NCBI GenBank assembly: GCA_016931085.1
Contig: JAFGFO010000053.1
Coordinates: forward strand, 1 to 14,968
Direction of reading: 5' to 3'
DNA length: 14,968 bases
From: Thermoflexales bacterium
GTDB lineage: Bacteria > Chloroflexota > Anaerolineae > Fen-1058
A program made the position numbers and the translations under genes. The notes under the pieces were generated by a model. That model saw only the letters and a program-made list of their open reading frames with translations, did no database searches and had not been told where the DNA came from. This document shows positions 1 through 5,844 of the stretch, piece by piece. Position 1 is the first letter of the stretch. The number at the start of each line of letters is the position of its first letter.

Positions 1-146
1 CCCACAAAGGGGAGGGGGATTGGACTGCACGGCGGTGGGTGATGGGCGTTTACAAAGCAGTCAACTGATTTTGGTCACACCCAAATACTTTCGTGCCTTT
101 CGTGCGCGAAGCGTTCGTGTCATTCGTGATAAAAAGGAGTAAAAAG
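1..146. other. Upstream region of sodN, with degenerate repeats
   Basis: No gene is seen here. Positions 90-130 hold four close copies of TTCGTG, ending in TTCGTGTCATTCGTGAT, a motif that recurs elsewhere in the window (near 2333-2349). Positions 70-86 hold TTTGGTCACACCCAAAT, whose reverse complement lies at 14885-14901. I find no convincing -35/-10 pair, so the sodN promoter is either non-canonical or outside the window. Confidence 0.5.
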
Positions 147-617
147 ATGAACGATATCGTGTCAAAAGTTCAAAAGTGGTTCCAGGCCGAGGAGGCCGCC
201 GCGCACTGCGACGGGCCGTGTGGCGTGTACGACCCGGCTGACGCCCGCATCAAGGCTGAAGCGGTTCTGTCCATGACCAAAAAGATCCTGGCGCTCGCGC
301 CGCCGGCGGATAACAATCCCCAGGCCTGGGCGGCTTATCTAAACACCATGGCCCGCTACATTCAGATCAAGGAGGATCAGGCCCACAAGACCAAGACCGA
401 GCTGCTGGTGCTGTGGACGGACTATTTCAAGCCCCAGCACCTGGAGCAATACCCGGACCTGCACGACGTGTTCTGGAGTGCCGCCAAGTTGTGCTCGGCT
501 TGCAAGGTGGAAGTCAACCTGGAAAAAGCGACCGAATTGGTCGAGACGGTCAAAAAGATCCACCAGATGTTCTGGGCCACCAAGGGGCGTGACGTGACCT
601 TTTACCTGGCAAGCTGA
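147..617 (+). CDS. sodN: Nickel superoxide dismutase precursor
   Basis: Converts superoxide to hydrogen peroxide and oxygen using a nickel ion held by the mature N-terminus. The 156-residue precursor contains the nickel hook HCDGPCGVYDP at residues 20-30. In the known family His1, Cys2 and Cys6 of the mature enzyme bind Ni, here His20, Cys21 and Cys25. The 19 residues before it form a leader that must be cut off to free the histidine amino group. Downstream family landmarks are LWTDYFKPQHLEQYPDLH (residues 89-106) and a C-terminal helix ending in FWATKG. I chose ATG 147 because AAGGAG lies just upstream; an in-frame start at 93 would lie inside repeat DNA and lacks a ribosome site. A CxxC (Cys116, Cys119) not needed for the nickel site is noted separately. 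The next gene is the matching protease, which supports the call strongly. Confidence 0.96.
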   Translation: MNDIVSKVQKWFQAEEAAAHCDGPCGVYDPADARIKAEAVLSMTKKILALAPPADNNPQAWAAYLNTMARYIQIKEDQAHKTKTELLVLWTDYFKPQHLEQYPDLHDVFWSAAKLCSACKVEVNLEKATELVETVKKIHQMFWATKGRDVTFYLAS

Positions 618-625
618 TAGGGTAG

Positions 626-658
626 AGACCCTAAAGATTTTTAAAACCTTTAGGGTCT
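626..658 (+). terminator. Hairpin between sodN and sodX (attenuator or terminator)
   Basis: Perfect 11-bp stem AGACCCTAAAG / CTTTAGGGTCT with an 11-nt AT-rich loop, starting 9 nt after the sodN stop. No uridine run follows, so it may act as a partial terminator or as a 3' stabiliser that lets sodN be expressed more than sodX. Confidence 0.6.
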
Positions 659-674
659 TGCGTATAGCTTCTCC

Positions 675-1055
675 ATGCTTGCAAACAGCCCGCGTGAAGT
701 GCTGCTGTGGCTAGTGAGCTTCCGGAAGCGCTTTCGCGTGACCGGAAGCTCGATGGTGCCACTGCTCCAAGAGGGCGACGAGGTGCTGGTCGACCCGCGC
801 GCCTACCGCAGGCAGCCCCCCCGGCCGGGTGATGTCGTGTTGGTCCAACACCCTTACCGCACCGACTTGCGTATGGTCAAGCGGGTGACGGCTATAGTGG
901 GCGATGATCACTACCAGGTCCAGGGCGACAACCTGTCAGAAAGCACGGACAGTCGATCCTTCGGTGCCCTCAGCGCCCAATACATCCTGGGACGAGTGAC
1001 CAGCCGCATTTCAAATTTTACTTGTTCTGGTTGCTGTAGCCTGGACCTTCCTTGA
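675..1055 (+). CDS. sodX: Nickel-type superoxide dismutase maturation protease (SodX)
   Basis: A small S26/S24-type serine protease that should remove the leader of the NiSOD precursor. The 126-residue protein has the signal-peptidase Ser box VTGSSMVPLLQEGDEVLV (residues 22-39; catalytic Ser26 before Met27), the Lys box RMVKRV (residues 66-71; general base Lys69) and the late family box GDNLSESTDSRSFG (residues 84-97). Only a weak hydrophobic stretch occurs near the N-terminus, so it is probably cytoplasmic or only loosely membrane-bound, which fits a cytoplasmic substrate. No clear ribosome site precedes ATG 675; the start is chosen because the Ser box then sits at the usual position. The last ~15 residues run into the 3' end of the opposite-strand ferredoxin gene and are probably non-family tail. 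It lies 57 bp behind sodN. Confidence 0.9.
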   Translation: MLANSPREVLLWLVSFRKRFRVTGSSMVPLLQEGDEVLVDPRAYRRQPPRPGDVVLVQHPYRTDLRMVKRVTAIVGDDHYQVQGDNLSESTDSRSFGALSAQYILGRVTSRISNFTCSGCCSLDLP

Positions 1056-1368
1056 AGAACTTGGTGTTGTAGGGGATGTCATCGCACAGGTTGACGACTT
1101 CGCCACCGGCGGCTGTGAGCTTGGCTGCGCCGTGAGGGATGCGCCCCTGGCCCGCTTTCATCGTGTAAGCCTCGGGTACCTCGTCTTCGGGGAAGATGGC
1201 CTCGTAGGGGCATTCTGGCACGCACGCGCCGCAGTCGATGCACGTGTCGCCGTCAATGTAGAACCACGGCCATTCGTTTTCTGGTCCGCCAGGGACGATG
1301 CACTCGACCGGGCAGACTTCCGCACACGCGCCGTCGCGCAAACACAAGCTGGTGATAATATGAGCCAT
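1018..1368 (-). CDS. Ferredoxin with two iron-sulfur clusters (3Fe-4S/4Fe-4S or 2x 4Fe-4S)
   Basis: Soluble electron carrier of 116 residues. The first cysteine group is Cys9-x5-Cys15-x3-Cys19-Pro-x2-Cys23 and the second Cys43-x2-Cys46-x2-Cys49-x3-Cys53-Pro, in the sequence CIDCGACVPECP. This resembles seven-iron ferredoxins (FdxA type), in which the first group holds a 3Fe-4S cluster, but the sequence alone does not settle whether the first site carries three or four irons. The C-terminal half (residues 65-116) has no further cysteine pattern; it contains one lone cysteine (NLCDD). AAGGAG stands 8-9 nt before the ATG at 1368. A near-consensus promoter lies at 1416-1443. Its 3' end overlaps sodX by 38 bp tail to tail. 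The redox partner is unknown. Confidence 0.9.
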   Translation of the reverse strand: MAHIITSLCLRDGACAEVCPVECIVPGGPENEWPWFYIDGDTCIDCGACVPECPYEAIFPEDEVPEAYTMKAGQGRIPHGAAKLTAAGGEVVNLCDDIPYNTKFFKEGPGYSNQNK

Positions 1369-1415
1369 GTGAGTATCTCCTTATGGGTCGCTGAAATTGG
1401 GTTACGCTTGTTCTC

Positions 1416-1443
1416 ATTGTATCCGTTTTGTTTGTCTTGTCAA
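1416..1443 (-). promoter_or_regulatory. Sigma70-type promoter of the ferredoxin gene
   Basis: Read on the minus strand: -35 TTGACA (1443-1438), 16-bp spacer, -10 TACAAT (1421-1416). The -35 box contains the rlmB stop codon TGA, so the promoter is embedded in the end of the upstream gene. The ferredoxin ATG is about 50 nt downstream of the -10. Confidence 0.7.
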
Positions 1444-2195
1444 GCGAGCGTCGCTGGGCGCCGTTGGCGTGCGATCTCGTACAAGGCGATCGAGCCGGCC
1501 ACCGCCACATTGAGTGAGCCGATCCTGCCGCGCATGGGCAGCCGCACCAAGAAATCACACGTTTCTCGCACCAGGCGGCTGATGCCCTGGCCCTCACTGC
1601 CCACTACGAGCGCCAACGGCCCGCTGAGATCGGCCTGGGTGTAATCCAAGGCGCCCGGCGCGCTCTCCAGGCCGGCGACCCACAGGCCGGCCTGCTTCAG
1701 ACCTTCGAGTGCGCGCGTCATATTGGTCACGCGCGCGATCCGCAGGTGCTCGGTCGCGCCTGAGGAGGCATTGACGACGGCCGGGGTGATCGAGGCCGCC
1801 CGGTGCTCGGGAATGATCACGCCATCTACTCCAACTGCTTCAGCCGTGCGGAGTAACGTCCCTACGTTTTGGGGATCTTGCACGCGGTCCATCACCAACA
1901 CCAAGCCACTGCGCTCGTCACTGGCGGCCATGAGTGCGTCGACGTCGACATAAGGGTACTCTCTGACCTCTGCGACAATCCCCTGGGCCTCCGCGCGCTC
2001 CGCGCGGAGCGCGTGGATCAACTGGCCGTGCGGCACATAGTGCACCGGGATATTCCGTCTTTCGGCCAAGGCGATGCTTTCGGCCAACACCCCCTTGCGT
2101 TGGGCGTTCTCGGCTACACTGAGTGTGACTATTTTGCGCCGGCCCGCTCGCAACGCCTCGACCACCGCCTGGCGGCCATACAAAAGTTCGGTCAC
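1440..2195 (-). CDS. rlmB: 23S rRNA 2'-O-ribose methyltransferase, RlmB/TrmH (SpoU) family
   Basis: Transfers a methyl group from S-adenosylmethionine to a ribose 2'-OH; the closest well-known relative, E. coli RlmB, acts on G2251 of 23S rRNA. The N-terminal part (about residues 1-75) is the RNA-binding SpoU substrate-binding domain; the C-terminal part is the trefoil-knot SPOUT domain, with motif 1 DRVQDPQNVGTLLRTAEAVG, motif 2 LALVVGSEGQGISR and motif 3 LPMRGRIGSLNVAVAGSIAL, all intact. I prefer the GTG start at 2195: it has GAGGT 5-6 nt upstream and gives the N-terminus (f)MTELLYGRQAVVEAL, matching E. coli MSEMIYGIHAVQAL. An in-frame ATG at 2222 would add nine residues but sits directly behind a 9-bp hairpin and has no ribosome site. 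Specificity within the family (RlmB versus other SpoU enzymes) is inferred. Confidence 0.92.
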   Translation of the reverse strand: MTELLYGRQAVVEALRAGRRKIVTLSVAENAQRKGVLAESIALAERRNIPVHYVPHGQLIHALRAERAEAQGIVAEVREYPYVDVDALMAASDERSGLVLVMDRVQDPQNVGTLLRTAEAVGVDGVIIPEHRAASITPAVVNASSGATEHLRIARVTNMTRALEGLKQAGLWVAGLESAPGALDYTQADLSGPLALVVGSEGQGISRLVRETCDFLVRLPMRGRIGSLNVAVAGSIALYEIARQRRPATLA

Positions 2196-2224
2196 GAGAT
2201 ACCTCGATCGAGTTTGTTCCATAC

Positions 2225-2249
2225 TCTGCCTAGCCGAGTACTAGGCAGA
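2225..2249 (-). repeat. Perfect inverted repeat upstream of rlmB
   Basis: TCTGCCTAG / CTAGGCAGA, a 9-bp perfect stem with a 7-nt loop. In the rlmB transcript it ends two bases before ATG 2222. It may be a leader hairpin or an operator, and its position argues against that ATG being the main start. Confidence 0.55.
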
Positions 2250-2280
2250 ACATGCGCTTTGCGCCTCACCAAACATCAAT

Positions 2281-2350
2281 TTTTACCACAAAGGACACCA
2301 AGGACACGCGGTATAGAATACCGTCGGAATCCTTCGTGTCATTCGTGATT
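2281..2350. repeat. Degenerate dispersed repeat with central palindrome
   Basis: The left arm (2284-2308) contains CACAAAGGACACCAAGGACA; the centre (2309-2323) is a palindrome CGGTAT-aga-ATACCG; the right arm (2331-2349) contains CCTTCGTGTCATTCGTGAT. The arms are loosely inverted copies of one another. The same words appear at 90-130 and 11017-11100. No transposase is linked to it. Confidence 0.5.
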
Positions 2351-2355
2351 TATTT

Positions 2356-2369
2356 TCGAAATAGTATAC
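2356..2369. promoter_or_regulatory. Candidate Rrf2-family operator box 1
   Basis: TCGAAATAGTATAC. TCGAAATAGTA recurs exactly at 2447-2457, and AATAGTATAC recurs in inverse orientation at 2939-2948 before the transporter. On the minus strand the same bases give TGGTATACT, an extended -10 look-alike that could serve rlmB. The regulator assignment is inferred from position only. Confidence 0.35.
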
Positions 2370-2397
2370 CACAATCGGCGGCAAACCTTAAATTACC

Positions 2398-2426
2398 TTG
2401 ACATTTCCTTGCTTTTCGTGTATATT
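2398..2426 (+). promoter_or_regulatory. Consensus sigma70-type promoter of the Rrf2 regulator gene
   Basis: -35 TTGACA (2398-2403), 17-bp spacer, -10 TATATT (2421-2426). Transcription would begin near 2433, giving a leader of about 30 nt. It lies between the two TCGAAATAGTA boxes. Confidence 0.75.
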
Positions 2427-2446
2427 TAGATTGGTTGTAAATCCTA

Positions 2447-2457
2447 TCGAAATAGTA
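2447..2457. promoter_or_regulatory. Candidate Rrf2-family operator box 2
   Basis: Second exact copy of TCGAAATAGTA, 91 bp after the first. It lies in the short leader, 7 bp before the GTG start of the regulator, where a ribosome site would be expected. This suits autoregulation but is unproven. Confidence 0.35.
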
Positions 2458-2464
2458 GATATTT

Positions 2465-2914
2465 GTGAAACTTTCCAAGCGTGGGGAATATGGATTGAGG
2501 GCGATGGTCGCTCTTGCCTCGAATGGGCCAGAGCCAGCCGCTGTTCCCATCAAGGACATCGCCAGGCAAGAGCGCATCCCAACCAAGTTCTTGGAGCAAA
2601 TTTTGCTCACCTTGAAAAACGCCGGCCTGCTGCAAAGCAAGGCCGGGACCGGAGGAGGTTACCATCTCGCCAGGCCTCCAAGCGAGATCACGCTAGGGCA
2701 GATCATCCGGGTATTGGATGGCCCGCTGGCGCCGATTCGCTGCGTCAGCAAGTTGGCCTACGAGCCATGCGCATGCCCGGACGAAGAAACGTGCGGCTTG
2801 CGGCTCGTGATGCTCGACGTGCGGAATGCCATTGCCGAGATCCTCGATCACACAACTCTTGCCGACGTGACCACGCGTGTTGAGAAGGCGCATACCCAAA
2901 ACGGCGGTGGGTGA
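2465..2914 (+). CDS. Rrf2-family transcriptional regulator, probable Fe-S or redox sensor
   Basis: A 149-residue winged-helix regulator. MKLSKRGEYGLRAMVALA at the N-terminus and the wing GTGGGYHLARPPSEITLGQI (residues 61-80) are classical Rrf2 signatures. Four cysteines cluster after the dimer helix: Cys93, Cys102, Cys104 and Cys110. IscR, NsrR and related members bind an Fe-S cluster through three cysteines in this region, whereas others such as CymR do not; cluster binding here is therefore likely but not certain, and the spacing differs from IscR. The start is GTG 2465, which gives the full family N-terminus; no ribosome site is visible. It has its own consensus promoter and lies 68 bp upstream of a phosphate-type transporter on the same strand, so that transporter is the obvious target. 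Confidence 0.9.
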   Translation: MKLSKRGEYGLRAMVALASNGPEPAAVPIKDIARQERIPTKFLEQILLTLKNAGLLQSKAGTGGGYHLARPPSEITLGQIIRVLDGPLAPIRCVSKLAYEPCACPDEETCGLRLVMLDVRNAIAEILDHTTLADVTTRVEKAHTQNGGG

Positions 2915-2938
2915 GGGTAGAATTTTTTTGCGTCAAAT

Positions 2939-2967
2939 GTATACTATTATGGTAGACATTGTATACT
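2939..2967 (+). promoter_or_regulatory. Control region of the transporter operon with paired TGTATACT
   Basis: TGTATACT occurs twice, with TATACT at 2940-2945 and 2962-2967, a 22-bp period. The first copy is a plausible -10 (leader about 30 nt), although no good -35 is visible. GTATACTATT (2939-2948) is the inverse of AATAGTATAC at 2360-2369, so the same candidate regulator box is present. It could bind the Rrf2 protein. Confidence 0.4.
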
Positions 2968-2982
2968 TACAAGAGGAGAAAA

Positions 2983-3945
2983 ATGAACGAGAGCAGTCGT
3001 AAAGCTATTCTGCTGATGATGTTGGCCGGTATACTGTTAGCCGGTTGCCGGCCAGTGCCAGCGGCGCAGACAGGCGGCCAGTTGGAGGGCACGATCACCA
3101 TATCGGGCGCTTGGGCGCTTTACCCGATGATGATAAGTTGGGGTGAAGAGTTTCAAAAGGCCAATCCCGGCGTCCAATTCGACATCTCGGCCGGCGGCGC
3201 CGGCAAGGGCATGTCCGATGCCCTGTCGGGTGCGGTCGATATCGGGATGGTTTCGCGTGACATTGCGCTGGAAGAGGAAGCGAAGGGGGCATTCTGGGTG
3301 GCAGTGACGAAGGACGCCGTGTTCCCGACCATAAACGCGCAAAACCCGGTAGCGGCTGACTTGCTAAAATCGGGTGTGTCGCGTGAGATGTTTGTGGGTA
3401 TTTACATGAAGGGTGACGTGAGCACTTGGGGGCAGGTTCTCGGCCGGGCCGACGTAACAGACGAGATTCACGTGTATACCCGCTCCGACTCGTGCGGTGC
3501 GGCTGAGACGTGGGCCAAGTATTTGGACGGGAAGCAGGAAGACCTGCTTGGCATCGGTGTGTACGGCGATCCCGGACTGTTGGACGCGGTTGTCAAGGAT
3601 CCGCTGGGGATGGGTTTTAACAACTTGAATTATGTTTTTGACGCCGAGACTGGCTTGCCGGTGCAGGGGGCCGTGGTGCTCCCGATTGACGCCAACGGAG
3701 ATGGCCGGGTCGATGCCGATGAGCTGCTCGAGACCAAGGCCGATGCGGTCCAGGCGGTCGCCTCTGGCACGTATCCCTCGCCCCCGGCGCGTGCTTTGAA
3801 CCTGGTCACCCAAGGCAAGCCCAGTGGCCTGGTGCATGCGTTCATGCTCTGGATTCTCGCCGACGGTCAAAAATACGTGGACGAGGTAGGCTACATCGAG
3901 TTGTTGCCCGAACAAATCCAGCAGGGCCGCGACAAGTTGGAGTAG
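2983..3945 (+). CDS. pstS: Phosphate-type ABC transporter substrate-binding lipoprotein (PstS family)
   Basis: Captures an oxyanion outside the membrane and delivers it to the permease pair encoded next. The 320-residue precursor has a lipoprotein signal: charged N-terminus, hydrophobic stretch and lipobox LAGC with Cys22. Ligand-loop motifs typical of PstS are TISGAWALYPMM (39-50), ISAGGAGKGMSDALSGAVDIGMVSRD in two pieces (69-93) and YTRSDSCGAAETWAKYL (165-181). Residues 236-247 (DANGDGRVDADE) form a textbook 12-residue EF-hand calcium loop. ATG 2983 follows GAGGAG; a TTG 24 bp earlier would only spoil the signal peptide. Motif forms such as SRD and SDSCG differ from E. coli PstS (ASD, DGSGT), so the ligand may be phosphate or another tetrahedral oxyanion. 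I write pstS for the family, not for proven specificity. Confidence 0.88.
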   Translation: MNESSRKAILLMMLAGILLAGCRPVPAAQTGGQLEGTITISGAWALYPMMISWGEEFQKANPGVQFDISAGGAGKGMSDALSGAVDIGMVSRDIALEEEAKGAFWVAVTKDAVFPTINAQNPVAADLLKSGVSREMFVGIYMKGDVSTWGQVLGRADVTDEIHVYTRSDSCGAAETWAKYLDGKQEDLLGIGVYGDPGLLDAVVKDPLGMGFNNLNYVFDAETGLPVQGAVVLPIDANGDGRVDADELLETKADAVQAVASGTYPSPPARALNLVTQGKPSGLVHAFMLWILADGQKYVDEVGYIELLPEQIQQGRDKLE

Positions 3946-3966
3946 AACGCAAGATCAGAGTCAATA

Positions 3967-3986
3967 ATTAACAATTAACAATTAAT
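3967..3986. repeat. 7-bp tandem repeat ATTAACA between pstS and pstC
   Basis: ATTAACA ATTAACA ATTAAT, about 2.8 copies, fills the short gap between the binding-protein and permease genes just before the pstC ribosome site. It is AT-rich in an otherwise GC-rich operon; it could ease translation start on pstC or mark an mRNA processing point. Confidence 0.6.
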
Positions 3987-3997
3987 CCGGGAGAGAC

Positions 3998-4978
3998 ATG
4001 ATGAGTGTAGGGCTTACCCGTTTGAGACGATTTACCCCAGGTGTGTCATTCTTGTCCTGGCGGCGCGCCCAGGATCGGGCCGCCGGCGGAGTGTTTTTTA
4101 TTATCGCTGCCCTGCCGCCGCTGCTGGCGGTGCTGCTGATTGTCGCGTTGTTGGCCCGTTCCTGGCCCATCCTGGAGACCAAGCCGGTCTGGGCGCTGCT
4201 GGCGGGCCAAATCTGGAAGCCGTTCAAGGGAGAATTCGGCTTTTACCCCTTTATCATCGGCACCTTGTGGGTGACGGTGGTCGCCATGGTATTGGCTGTG
4301 CCGCCTTGCCTGTTGAGTGCGATTTACCTGGTCGAGTATGCTCGCCCTTCTGTACGGGTTGTCATCAAGCCGCTGCTCGATCTGCTGGCGGGTATTCCCT
4401 CGGTCGTTTATGGTGTGTGGGGGATGGTGGCGGTGGTGCCGGCTGTGCAAGCGTTTGCCAGGCCGCTCTTGAGCCGCTGGTTTGGCAGCGTACCACTTTT
4501 TGCATCCAAGAACCCGACCGGTTATGGCGTTTTGTCTGGCGGGGTGGTTTTGGCTGTGATGGTCGCGCCGGTGATCATTGCCGTCGTCTACGAGGTGTTG
4601 CAATCGATCCCGCTCGGCTTGCGAGAGGCGTCGTTGGCGGTCGGTGCCACGCGCTGGCAGACGGTCAAGTATGCCGTTCTGCCGCGTGCCCTGCCGGGCG
4701 TCATTGCCGCCGTGGTGCTCGGTTTCTCGCGCGCCTTTGGCGAGACGATGGCCGTCTTGATGGTGGTTGGCAACGTCCCTCAGGTTCCTTCGTCCATCTT
4801 TGATGCAGCTTATCCCTTGACGGCCTTGATTGCTAACAACTATGGGGAGATGATGTCCATCCCACTCTACGATGCTGCGTTGATGGGGGCAGCCTTGGTG
4901 CTTTTGCTGATTGTGCTGGGATTCAATATCCTGGCCACGGTTGTGCTACACCAGGTAGCCAGGAGGTCGAAAGCATGA
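3998..4978 (+). CDS. pstC: Phosphate-type ABC transporter permease PstC
   Basis: First of the two membrane subunits that form the translocation path. The 326-residue protein has about six hydrophobic segments, including [20 protein letters not shown] (32-51), one around 86-112, [20 protein letters not shown] (128-147), one around 180-198, one around 235-258 and a last one near the C-terminus. The PstC hallmarks AGIPSVVYG and the EAA coupling loop [20 protein letters not shown] (205-224), which docks on the ATPase, are present, followed by [12 protein letters not shown]. Start ATG 3998 follows GGGAGAG; a second ATG follows directly and could also be used. The gene ends in an ATGA overlap with pstA, which implies translational coupling. 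Confidence 0.93.
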   Translation: MMSVGLTRLRRFTPGVSFLSWRRAQDRAAGGVFFIIAALPPLLAVLLIVALLARSWPILETKPVWALLAGQIWKPFKGEFGFYPFIIGTLWVTVVAMVLAVPPCLLSAIYLVEYARPSVRVVIKPLLDLLAGIPSVVYGVWGMVAVVPAVQAFARPLLSRWFGSVPLFASKNPTGYGVLSGGVVLAVMVAPVIIAVVYEVLQSIPLGLREASLAVGATRWQTVKYAVLPRALPGVIAAVVLGFSRAFGETMAVLMVVGNVPQVPSSIFDAAYPLTALIANNYGEMMSIPLYDAALMGAALVLLLIVLGFNILATVVLHQVARRSKA

Positions 4979-5835
4979 AAAAGCGAGTGGTGCGACGGCA
5001 CGTTGAGGAGTGGATTTTTCAGGCCTTGATGTTGGCCTCGTTTGCCTTGATAGTCGCCAGCCTGGGAGGGATTTTGCTGACCGTGCTGGTCAAGGGCTTG
5101 CCGGCGCTCAACTGGGCCATGATCACTCAGACCCCCAAGGGGGGGTATTACCTGGGCAAAGAGGGGGGCATTTTGAACGCGATTGTCGGCTCGCTGTACC
5201 TGGCCGGTGGGGCGACGCTGATCGCGCTGATCGTCGGCCTGCCGATTGCGTTGTACCTGGAGACCTACGCGCGCGCCTCGGCCTGGGGGCGACTGGTGCG
5301 CCTGGCGCTGGATGTCTTGTGGGGTGTTCCCTCGATTGTGTACGGCGCGTTTGGTTTCACGATCATGCTGGCATTGGGTTTGCGCGCTTCGCTGTTGGGT
5401 GGTATCATTGCGCTGGCCTTGGTGGAGCTGCCGATCATGACGCGAGCCATCGACGAAGTGATTCAACTGATCCCTTTCGAGCTTAAGGAGACTTCTTTCG
5501 CCTTGGGCGCGACGCGTTTTGAGGTGGCGGCGGAAGTTATCGTTCGCCAGGTCCTGCCGGGCTTGGTGACGGCTGTGTTGTTGGCCTTTGGACGCGGCAT
5601 CGGCGATGCCGCGTCGGTGCTGTTCACTGCCGGCTATACCGACCGCATGCCCGACTCGCTGCTGCGCCCGGTGGCCTCGCTGCCTTTGGCGGTTTTCTTT
5701 CAGCTCGGCACGCCCGTCCCCCAAGTCCAGCAGCGCGGCTACGCGGCGGCCCTGGTACTGACGGTCATGATCCTGGTCATCAGCCTGGCTGCGAGGTGGT
5801 CAGCCGGGCGCTTGGGCCGCTACGTGATCAAGTAG
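4975..5835 (+). CDS. pstA: Phosphate-type ABC transporter permease PstA
   Basis: Second membrane subunit, 286 residues. Hydrophobic segments occur near residues 15-38, 66-97, 108-136, 140-156, 192-220 and 255-275. Family marks are [15 protein letters not shown] (62-76), [15 protein letters not shown] (114-128) and the EAA loop [21 protein letters not shown] (167-187) followed by [15 protein letters not shown]. Classical PstA proteins have GEAAPLLF at this last place; here the GE is GD and a proline is lost, a small divergence shared with the unusual binding protein. The start overlaps the pstC stop by 4 bp and pstB follows after 9 bp. Confidence 0.92.
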   Translation: MKKRVVRRHVEEWIFQALMLASFALIVASLGGILLTVLVKGLPALNWAMITQTPKGGYYLGKEGGILNAIVGSLYLAGGATLIALIVGLPIALYLETYARASAWGRLVRLALDVLWGVPSIVYGAFGFTIMLALGLRASLLGGIIALALVELPIMTRAIDEVIQLIPFELKETSFALGATRFEVAAEVIVRQVLPGLVTAVLLAFGRGIGDAASVLFTAGYTDRMPDSLLRPVASLPLAVFFQLGTPVPQVQQRGYAAALVLTVMILVISLAARWSAGRLGRYVIK

Positions 5836-5844
5836 GAGATCGAC

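Noticed and set aside
93..146. Longer N-terminus for nickel superoxide dismutase
   Set aside because: The added residues are coded by the dispersed repeat, and the ribosome site AAGGAG belongs to ATG 147.
1132..1644. 170-codon plus-strand open frame
   Set aside because: It lies opposite the ferredoxin and rlmB genes, whose family motifs are beyond doubt, and has low-complexity arginine and serine content.
2281..2350. Insertion sequence or CRISPR unit
   Set aside because: There is no transposase, no target duplication and no regular repeat-spacer pattern; the copies are degenerate.
2959..2982. TTG start for the binding protein
   Set aside because: It would put extra residues before an already complete lipoprotein signal, and the strong GAGGAG belongs to ATG 2983.
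4867..5724. 285-codon open frame on the minus strand opposite pstA
   Set aside because: The product is rich in Gln, Arg, His and Asp with no domain, as expected for the antisense of a GC-rich membrane protein gene; the plus-strand frame is a clear PstA with correct overlaps.
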